From assembly GCF_038443385.1 (NCBI RefSeq), contig NZ_CP151726.1:2108001-2172000 (forward strand): DNA of 64,000 nucleotides, given 5' to 3'. The notes under the pieces are model-generated. The model did no database searches. It had not been told where the DNA came from and was given only the letters and a program-made list of their open reading frames with translations. The translations under genes and the position numbers were made by a program. Each line of letters begins with the position of its first letter. Within the stretch, counting starts at the first letter, position 1. Source of the stretch: Stieleria varia (GTDB lineage Bacteria; Planctomycetota; Planctomycetia; Pirellulales; Pirellulaceae). This document shows positions 8,938 through 15,523 of this stretch, one piece after another.

Positions 8938-11238
8938 ATGTCAATCCTTTTCCCCTTTATCAATCGACATCGACCGCGTCGTGCATCCAAACGCACGATG
9001 CGAGTCGAGTCGCTTCATGCGCGAATCGCACTTCACGGCAGCAGTGTCGGTGCCTCTGATCCGCTTCCCTGGTTTGACCCTGGAGCGTTGACCTATAGCT
9101 TTGCACCCGACGGAACGAACGTTGCTGGCCACTCCAGCCAATTGTTTTCCGTGCTCGACCAGCTCTCTGATTCGACACTGTGGCAGAACGAAGTCGACGC
9201 TGCGATGAATACTTGGTTGCAGCCCTTAGGGGTGGCCGCACATCAGACGACCGATTCCGGAGCACGCTTCGGTATCGCCGGAGCAACGCAAGGAGATGTG
9301 CGTTTCGGCGACATCCGAATCGCTGCCATTCCACTCTCTGATGACGTGATTGCAACTTCGGTGCCCCACAGCTCAATTGTTCGTGGCACTTGGGCAGGCG
9401 ACATCTTGCTCAATTCCAATGCAAACTGGAGTGATTTACAGGATGTGTTCGCCGTCGTCTTTCATGAATTCGGACACGTGCTGGGGCTAGAGCATTCAGA
9501 TGACCCGTTGTCGCCGATGTTCGTTCATGGGGTTCACGACGTGACCTCGCCAACCGCCGCGGACATGGAGAAGCTGCTGGATCTGTACAACGGGATTGAG
9601 TTCAAGGAGCAACACGATTCGGACGGCGAGAATGTTGGTGAGGGGACCGATTCCGCAGGCAACGCATTCGATACTGCGATCCCGCTGCTGCCCAACGTCG
9701 GGACCACACTTCGTTACACATCAGTCGGCTCCATCGGTGTTTCCGGCGATCCCGTTGTCTATCGCCTAGAACCCTCGCTGGGAGCTGCAGAGGAGTTGGA
9801 ACATCTGAACATCGCCCTGCAAGCCAATGGTGCTGGCCGATTGATCGCAGAAGTGGATGTCTTTGACGAAGACGGCAAGATCGTTGATTCTCAGGTCATT
9901 CACCATGGCGAAGGTGCCATCGTTGTTCAAGCCAGGAATGTCAGGAATGACGACGTTTACTTCGTCCGCGTCCGACCAGCAGAAACTTCGCCTCAGTATC
10001 AGACAGGCGATTTCGAACTCGTGATGGATTTCGGGCCTCGGATTCGCCAGTCGAGAGAAGTCGCTGATGTGAGGCTGGACTCGGTCAATCGGAACAGCCT
10101 ACTGAGTTTCTCCGTCGAAACATCACGATTCATCCACCTTCATTTTGATTCAGAACCGCACAACGGAACCGGCGCACGGACCTGGGCCACACTCGTGGAT
10201 TCAAGCGGTACTCCGGTGGCAAATGCAACGTTCCAGGCCGGGGAGTCTCGTTCAATGCCGGTGGTTTTCCTGCCCTCCGGAACTTATTCCATTGAGCTTG
10301 TCTCAGAAGCCGAGTTGATTGACGAAGCCACTCGCGTCAATGTTTTTGTCGATGAGATTTCACTTGACGTCGGCCCAGGTGTCACTAGCCCTATCGGCGA
10401 ACCCTACCTGTGGTGCGATGACCCCAATGCAAACCCGGATTACTGCTATGAGTACACCCCCGTCGAAGTGACGGTGCCTACGTATACGAATGATGTGCCG
10501 GAAACCTATCCAGGCGGTTTTCAGTGGTGGATGTACTACGGATTCCGCTGCGACGACTACACCGGCAGCGATCTGGTAGGTCTGCAGTCGGAGGATCCAC
10601 TTTGGTGGGACTACTACACCGAAGTTTGCCAAGCAGACCCAACCACCAATCCAACGACTCCAACCAATCCAACGACTCCAACGACTCCAACGACTCCAAC
10701 CAACCCCACAACGCCGACGAACCCCACGACGCCCACAACGCCCAGCAATCCCACAACACCGACGAACCCCACAACGCCCAGCAATCCCACGACACCGACG
10801 AATCCCACAACACCCAGCAACCCCACGACACCGACCAATCCCACGACACCCAGCAATCCCACGACACCGACGAACCCCACAACACCACCGCCGACAGGAT
10901 CGAGCACAAGTCCTTGGCAGAATCACTTGAATCGGTTCGACGTCTCGGGAAACCAGCTCGTCACGGCTTTTGATGCCTTGATGGTGATCAATTTACTTGG
11001 GAGTCAATCGAGCAAGTCGGTTGACGTCGTGGGCAATACGACCAACGTTTACACCGACGTGAACGGTGATTTTGTAGTCAGTGCGTTGGATGCGTTGCTG
11101 GTGATCAATGAGATTGCACGTCAAAAAGCGGTTGGCGAAGCCGAGCTTGTTGCGGCACCGACGGCGGGGGCATTGGCACCGCAAAGGCGGACGGAACTGG
11201 CATCCACCGTTTCAACAGAAGTCGCCTCCCTGTTTTGA
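8938..11238 (+). CDS. secreted matrixin-like metalloprotease with dockerin domain
   Basis: 766 residues, 49 nt downstream of the previous dockerin gene. Near the N-terminus KRTMRVESLHARIALHGS is a variant of the extracellular-protein motif. A metalloprotease domain follows, with the zinc site HEFGHVLGLEH at 176-186 (HExxHxxGxxH) and a downstream Met turn candidate in SPMFVHG. The middle, about 230-520, is beta-rich and resembles pre-peptidase C-terminal domains (DSAGNAFDTAIPL). A proline-threonine linker of PTTPTNPTTPS units occupies about 568-655. A dockerin-like pair (FDVSGNQLVTAFDALMVIN and VNGDFVVSALDALLVIN) is near 660-720. It likely degrades extracellular protein. Sharing the dockerin and N-terminal motif with its neighbour suggests the two proteins go to the same surface structure. 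Confidence 0.88.
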   Translation: MSILFPFINRHRPRRASKRTMRVESLHARIALHGSSVGASDPLPWFDPGALTYSFAPDGTNVAGHSSQLFSVLDQLSDSTLWQNEVDAAMNTWLQPLGVAAHQTTDSGARFGIAGATQGDVRFGDIRIAAIPLSDDVIATSVPHSSIVRGTWAGDILLNSNANWSDLQDVFAVVFHEFGHVLGLEHSDDPLSPMFVHGVHDVTSPTAADMEKLLDLYNGIEFKEQHDSDGENVGEGTDSAGNAFDTAIPLLPNVGTTLRYTSVGSIGVSGDPVVYRLEPSLGAAEELEHLNIALQANGAGRLIAEVDVFDEDGKIVDSQVIHHGEGAIVVQARNVRNDDVYFVRVRPAETSPQYQTGDFELVMDFGPRIRQSREVADVRLDSVNRNSLLSFSVETSRFIHLHFDSEPHNGTGARTWATLVDSSGTPVANATFQAGESRSMPVVFLPSGTYSIELVSEAELIDEATRVNVFVDEISLDVGPGVTSPIGEPYLWCDDPNANPDYCYEYTPVEVTVPTYTNDVPETYPGGFQWWMYYGFRCDDYTGSDLVGLQSEDPLWWDYYTEVCQADPTTNPTTPTNPTTPTTPTTPTNPTTPTNPTTPTTPSNPTTPTNPTTPSNPTTPTNPTTPSNPTTPTNPTTPSNPTTPTNPTTPPPTGSSTSPWQNHLNRFDVSGNQLVTAFDALMVINLLGSQSSKSVDVVGNTTNVYTDVNGDFVVSALDALLVINEIARQKAVGEAELVAAPTAGALAPQRRTELASTVSTEVASLF
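10638..10890 (+). repeat. coding tandem repeat for the Pro-Thr linker
   Basis: Degenerate 12- and 24-nt units built on CCAACCAATCCAACGACT and CCCACAACACCCAGCAAT encode PTTPTNPTTPS repeats in the metalloprotease linker. Repeat number is likely variable between strains. Open frames on the reverse strand here are artefacts of the repeat. Confidence 0.85.
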
Positions 11239-11301
11239 AATCGAAAACATCGCGTCGTGTTACAATTCAGGTGTCCAATCGTGCTTGAATGAAGGTCTGA
11301 C

Positions 11302-11877
11302 ATGACTCCTGCTGAGAAACCTGGTTTGCGAATGACCGCCCAGGAGTACGCTGAGTGGGAACGGCAGCAGACCGAGCGGCACGAGTTCTATAATGGCGAT
11401 GTTTTCTCACAGGCAGGCGGAACGCGACGCCACAGCCTGATCGGAACCAATATCGCGAGTTCGATCAACCGTGTGTTACGCGGACATGATTGCCAAGTAC
11501 ATGGCAGCGACATGCGTGTTCATATCAAGGCGACAGGTTATCAGGCGTATCCCGATGCTTCCGTCGTCTGCCCGCCTGTCGAAGGTGACTCGGACGAAGT
11601 CATTACGAATCCGGTATTGTTGGTCGAAGTCCTTTCGACATCGACAGCGGACTTTGATCGAGGTGGCAAGTTCGGGCATTACCGACAAATTCCTTCGCTG
11701 AAAGAGTATTTGATTTTCTGGCAGGACGAACCGCGAGTGGAACAGCACACACGTACCCCGGACAACCTTTGGCTTCTACGCGAAGTGGTCGGCATCGATC
11801 AAGTGCTACAGCTTGCCAGCCTTGGTCTACCCTTTGACCTTCGTGACGCGTACGACAAGACAGATGTCGGCTCGTAG
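11302..11877 (+). CDS. Uma2-family (DUF820) putative restriction endonuclease-like protein
   Basis: 191 residues from ATG 11302, preceded by GAAGG. The order of motifs fits the Uma2 family of PD-(D/E)xK-fold proteins: N-terminal MTAQEYAEWERQQTERHEFYNGDVF, then RHSLIGTNI, VHIKATGYQAYPDASVV with the active-site Asp, LLVEVLSTSTADFDRGGKFGHYRQIPSLKEYL with the Glu and a Lys, and an EPRVEQHTR strand. The family is abundant in planctomycetes and cyanobacteria and its biological role is not settled. It stands alone between the metalloprotease and a repeat block. Length is normal, and the active-site residues look intact. Confidence 0.9.
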   Translation: MTPAEKPGLRMTAQEYAEWERQQTERHEFYNGDVFSQAGGTRRHSLIGTNIASSINRVLRGHDCQVHGSDMRVHIKATGYQAYPDASVVCPPVEGDSDEVITNPVLLVEVLSTSTADFDRGGKFGHYRQIPSLKEYLIFWQDEPRVEQHTRTPDNLWLLREVVGIDQVLQLASLGLPFDLRDAYDKTDVGS

Positions 11878-12399
11878 CGTTGGACAGCGATCGTAGATCA
11901 TTCTGTGCATGACGAAATACGGTCCGCCGAACTTCACGCGTGGTGGTTTGGATTCGGGAAAACGCTGCAAGTGATCGCCCGACGAGACCGGGTTGCATTT
12001 TGCGGATGGCGTCATGTAGCACACGACCACGAAGTGGTCAGAGATGGTAGTTGGCTTATCAGCCGCCACGCGATAGCGTCCGGTTCTCACGCATCTACTC
12101 GAAATTCATACCCTATCGCACAGTGGCTGTTGAATCATCCGTGTTCACGGGCCTGCGTTGCACTGCATTTTCTTGCCAAGAGTTTGCCTGCGTTCCCCCG
12201 GTCGTCTTCCACTCTCGATTCGTCGCAAATCGGATTCCGCACGCGAAGCCGCTAAGACGCGAAGAAAATGATTTCGACCTTAGCTTCGCGCCTTAGCGCC
12301 TTCGCGTGATTCCTTTCTCCAACCGACGGCAATTTCGTTCGCGTTTTCCCGGTTGTTCACTCGCACGTCGGATGGTGACGCATGCCCCCTCACCCCCTG

Positions 12400-12477
12400 C
12401 CCCTCTCCCCCAATATTTTCGCGACGTTGTCGTTAGAGATGGTTGGCTTGTCTCGCGAAAATATCGGGGGAGAGGGG
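12400..12477. repeat. C-rich/G-rich hairpin repeat 3
   Basis: Arms at 12400-12424 and 12453-12477, the same sequence as hairpin 1 with one internal mismatch. The loop reads GTTAGAGAT instead of TTTGGCGAT, showing that the stem is kept while the loop drifts. Confidence 0.8.
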
Positions 12478-12611
12478 AGCCATTTTTTAGTGTGGTTCGC
12501 CTTGGGTGTCGATGGAACCGATTTCCGTAGGTCATGCTGTGCATGACGAAATGCGGTCCGCCCGACTTTACGCATGGTGGTTTGGATTCAGGAAACGCTT
12601 TTGTGGAATGC

Positions 12612-12689
12612 CCCCTCTCCCCCAATATTTTCGCGACGTTGTCGTTAGAGATGGTTGGCTTGTCTCGCGAAAATATCGGGGGAGAGGGG
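12612..12689. repeat. C-rich/G-rich hairpin repeat 4
   Basis: Arms at 12612-12636 and 12665-12689. Its loop is identical to that of hairpin 3, so these two probably arose by recent local duplication. Confidence 0.8.
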
Positions 12690-13245
12690 AGCCATTTTCT
12701 TGTGTGGTTCGCCTTGGGTGTCGATGGCATCGATTTCCGTAGGTCATGCTGTGCATGCCGAAATACGTTCCGCCCGACTTTATGCATGGTGGTTTGGATT
12801 CGGGAAAACGATGCAGGTGATCGCCCGACGAGACCGGGTTGCATTTTGCGGATTGTGACATGTAGCGCAAGACCACGAAGTGGTCAGAGATGGTGGCCGG
12901 CTTATCAGCCGCCACGCGATAGCGTCCGGTTCTCACGTCTCTACTCGAAATCCAGACCCTATCGCGCAGTGGCTGTTGAATCATCCGTGTTCACCGGCTT
13001 GCGTTGCACTGCATTCTCTTGCCAAGAGTTAGCCTGCGTTCCCCCGGTCGTCTTCTACTCTCGATTTGTCGCAAATCGGATTCCGCACGCGAAGACGCTA
13101 AGACGCGAAGAATATGATTCCGACCTCAGCTTAGCGCCTTAGCGCCTTCGCGTGAGTCCTTCTGCCAACCGACGGCAATTTCGTTCGCGTTTTCCCGGTT
13201 GTTCACTCGCACGTCGGATGGTGACGCATGCCCCCTCACCCCCTG

Positions 13246-13323
13246 CCCCTCTCCCCCAATATTTTCGCGACGTTGTCGTTGGCGACGGTTGGCTTGTCTC
13301 GCGAAAATATCGGGGGAGAGGGG
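13246..13323. repeat. C-rich/G-rich hairpin repeat 5
   Basis: Arms at 13246-13270 and 13299-13323. The loop resembles hairpins 1 and 2 (GGCGACGG) more than 3 and 4. Confidence 0.8.
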
Positions 13324-13372
13324 AGCCATTTTCTTGTGAGGTTCGCCTTGGGTGTCGATGGCATCGACTTCC

Positions 13373-13509
13373 GTCGGTCATGCTGTGCATGACGAAATAC
13401 GTTCCGCCCAACTTAACGCGTAGATGCCCGGGTTTGGGCAAGACTCTTGGCGTGTTCCATCGTGGCTGGATTGCGTTAAACGGATGGCGTCATGCACAGC
13501 ATGACCTAC
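13373..13509. repeat. inverted palindrome pair ending in GTCG and CTAC
   Basis: GTCG plus the 17-nt palindrome at 13373-13393 faces its reverse complement at 13489-13505, followed by CTAC (GTAG on the other strand). The 137-bp unit with head signals pointing outward looks like a BIME or MITE-like transposable unit. It ends 57 nt before the next start codon. Confidence 0.7.
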
Positions 13510-13566
13510 CGGTTGTACAATGGGGCAAGCCGCACCGCATGTTTGATACGTCTTTGAGCCACCCAA

Positions 13567-14286
13567 ATGTTTGCTTTGCCAGAACGCATCCCACTGCTTA
13601 TCGGCGTCCTTTTGGGCGTCGGTTTCGTCTCCGCCGCTGGTGTTTCGGCACAGGGTCGGTCCGGTCGAACCATTGTGATTCGTAGCGTGCCGCCGGAGAG
13701 CTTCTCCGGCACGGTGTCGACTTATGGGATCACTCGCGAAGACGTTCATCGCATCGAGACCCTTGTCCCGACCATTCAGACTTTGATCCCGATCCGCACG
13801 GTTCCGCAAGAAGACGTCTCTGTCGGGGACCAAGTCCTGCAAACGACGATCGCGGGCACCAACAACCAGTACGCTGAAGTCAAAGGATTCAAATTGACTC
13901 AAGGGCGTTTCCTGACCGAAGCCGACTCTGTCCACCAAAACAGTGTCGCCGTGATCGACAGCAAACATGTCCAGAGACTGTTTCCCAATACCGATCCGAT
14001 CGGCAAAGCAATCCAGTTCAACCGCGAGTATTTCACGGTCGTGGGGATCGTCGATAGTGAAACGCTGCCATCCATCTTCATTCCGATCACGACGATGCGC
14101 TCGCGAATGGGGGATCAGTTGTTGCGACGCAAGTCGGGACAGTTTGAATTACAAAGGTACGAACTCAGCGAGGTCGAAATCCTGGTCGACAACGCCCCCA
14201 AGGTCGAACAGACGGTGAAGATCATCGAACAGATCCTGCTGAATCAACATCAAACCAAAGATTACGAAATCAAGGTCAGACCATGA
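13567..14286 (+). CDS. MacB-like periplasmic core domain protein, lacking the FtsX membrane part
   Basis: 239 residues. One hydrophobic segment near the N-terminus (IPLLIGVLLGVGFVSAAGVSA) acts as signal or anchor. The rest matches the MacB-type periplasmic core domain of ABC permeases: IETLVPTIQTLIPIR, YAEVKGFKLTQGRFLTEAD, NSVAVIDSKHVQRLFPNTDPIGKAIQF, YFTVVGIV. The protein ends at DYEIKVRP, just where full permeases continue into the three-helix FtsX domain. The stop overlaps the next gene's ATG (ATGA). A full permease would be about 400 residues, so this is a stand-alone periplasmic domain or a shortened gene. It probably works with the coupled adaptor; no ATPase gene is adjacent. Confidence 0.75.
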   Translation: MFALPERIPLLIGVLLGVGFVSAAGVSAQGRSGRTIVIRSVPPESFSGTVSTYGITREDVHRIETLVPTIQTLIPIRTVPQEDVSVGDQVLQTTIAGTNNQYAEVKGFKLTQGRFLTEADSVHQNSVAVIDSKHVQRLFPNTDPIGKAIQFNREYFTVVGIVDSETLPSIFIPITTMRSRMGDQLLRRKSGQFELQRYELSEVEILVDNAPKVEQTVKIIEQILLNQHQTKDYEIKVRP

Positions 14287-15515
14287 AACGGGCCACGACA
14301 CTCCTGCTGATGGTGATTGTCTCTGCGGCAAGCCTTTGTTCTGTCGCGCAAGCTCAACGTTTCGGAGGATTGTCGGCGGCGGAGATCTCCGCATTGCAGG
14401 CAAAAATCAACAAGCAGATTCGCGAGTCGGGAACGCTGGAAAGTGCCTCAGCGGTCACCCTGCACGCTCCCTTTTCCGCAGCGATTCTTGAGATCACGCC
14501 GGAAGGCACGCAGGTCAAACAAGGCGACCAGGTCATGCGGTTGGACGCATCCGCGATCGAGCAGGAGCTGTCGACGCAAAGGACAGAGCTCACGAATCGG
14601 CTTGCGGAGTTGGCGACGGTTGAGCATGCCGTCAAGGGACTCGAGAGAGACCTTCAAGGTGTTCACGAGAAAGCCGAAAAGCAGATTGAAGTTGCGAACA
14701 TGAAGCTGGATGTGTTCTCGGGAGACGGTGGTGAAATGAATACGACCGAGCAAGACTTGGCAGAACAATTGTCCGTCGCCGAGAAAAAGATCGCAGCAGC
14801 GAACGTGGCAATGGAAGTTGCAAAGCAAGGCTTTGAGAGTGGATCGGCAGACAAATCGGCAGTCCTGACAGCCGAAGCATCACTTGTGGCCGCTCAGGCT
14901 GAATCCGCGATGATCCAGCGGCACCAAAGGCTCAATGAGCGGAAACATGCCCTGCGTCTGGCTGAACTGAAGCTGCAGCTTTTTGTCCAACAAGTCGACC
15001 TCACCAAGGCGACAACGACGCTGGAATCGGAAATCGTCAAAGGCCGGATGCAATTGACGGCAGCAAGAACGGCGGTCGGGGCGGTTCAATCAAGAATCGC
15101 CGAACTGGAATCCAAGGTGGAATCGTCTGTGATCAGTGCTCCGCAGGACGGCTTCGTTCTATACCCAACGCCTCGACGAGGTCAGGAGACGATGGAAGTC
15201 GGAGTCAGTGTCCGAGAGAGGCAGGAGCTGTTGATGATCGCGGACATCAGCAACATGCAAGTCGCAGTGACTGTCAATGAAACCAGGATCGCCCGAGTGA
15301 AGAAGGGACAAAAGGCGATCATTCGTGTCGATGCACTCCCCGATCAATCGTTTCGGGGAACGGTCACACACGTCAACGCCACTCCAGAACCAGCCAGCTT
15401 TCTGCAGGATTCCGGTCGTCAGTACAAAGTCATCGTGGCAATGCAAGACCCCAGTGACCAGCTACGAATCGGGATGACCGCCATGGTCGATATTCAGGCG
15501 GATAAAAACGAGTAG
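14283..15515 (+). CDS. HlyD-type periplasmic adaptor (efflux membrane-fusion protein)
   Basis: 410 residues, ATG overlapping the previous stop. Signal peptide at 1-22 (TLLLMVIVSAASLCSVAQAQ). A lipoyl-like half domain follows (VTLHAPFSAAILEITPEGTQ, then VKQGDQVMRLD). A long alpha-helical hairpin occupies about 85-275, rich in Glu, Lys and Ala. The second lipoyl half (SVISAPQDGFVLYP) and a beta-barrel (QVAVTVNETRIARVKKGQKA) end in GMTAMVDIQ. Such adaptors link inner-membrane exporters to outer components. Pairing with a MacB-type periplasmic domain indicates an ABC-type export or signalling role. No TolC-like or ATPase gene is in the window, so those parts must come from elsewhere. Confidence 0.88.
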   Translation: MKRATTLLLMVIVSAASLCSVAQAQRFGGLSAAEISALQAKINKQIRESGTLESASAVTLHAPFSAAILEITPEGTQVKQGDQVMRLDASAIEQELSTQRTELTNRLAELATVEHAVKGLERDLQGVHEKAEKQIEVANMKLDVFSGDGGEMNTTEQDLAEQLSVAEKKIAAANVAMEVAKQGFESGSADKSAVLTAEASLVAAQAESAMIQRHQRLNERKHALRLAELKLQLFVQQVDLTKATTTLESEIVKGRMQLTAARTAVGAVQSRIAELESKVESSVISAPQDGFVLYPTPRRGQETMEVGVSVRERQELLMIADISNMQVAVTVNETRIARVKKGQKAIIRVDALPDQSFRGTVTHVNATPEPASFLQDSGRQYKVIVAMQDPSDQLRIGMTAMVDIQADKNE

Positions 15516-15523
15516 ACGCGGGC

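Larger units (their letters stand above)
11893..12738. repeat. composite intergenic repeat, copy B
   Basis: Second copy of the element at 1874-2803. It begins with an imperfect GTAG palindrome (11893-11913), then the CGCGATAGCG segment (12069-12091), the CGCGAAG inverted repeat near 12240-12310, C-rich hairpin 3 (12400-12477), a palindrome with GTAG (12527-12547) and C-rich hairpin 4 (12612-12689). It begins just after the Uma2 stop and passes directly into copy C. No gene is called inside. Confidence 0.85.
12739..13509. repeat. composite intergenic repeat, copy C
   Basis: Third copy, in tandem with copy B. It starts with GTAG and an imperfect palindrome (12739-12759), carries the CGCGATAGCG segment (12915-12937), the CGCGAAG inverted repeat near 13090-13155 and one C-rich hairpin (13246-13323). 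It ends in a palindrome pair in opposite orientation (13373-13509). Copy C lacks the second C-rich hairpin found in copies A and B. Confidence 0.85.

Noticed and set aside
10360..10926. Reverse-strand frames over the Pro-Thr linker
   Set aside because: Low-complexity antisense of the coding repeat; Cys/Arg- or Val/Gly-rich repeats with no domain.
12293..13142. Several long frames on both strands in the composite repeats
   Set aside because: The same peptides recur in each repeat copy and in different frames, with proline- and arginine-rich nonsense composition, so they reflect the repeat rather than genes.
11880..13510. Possible CRISPR array
   Set aside because: The repeats are long, internally palindromic and unequally spaced, without regular spacers and without cas genes nearby.
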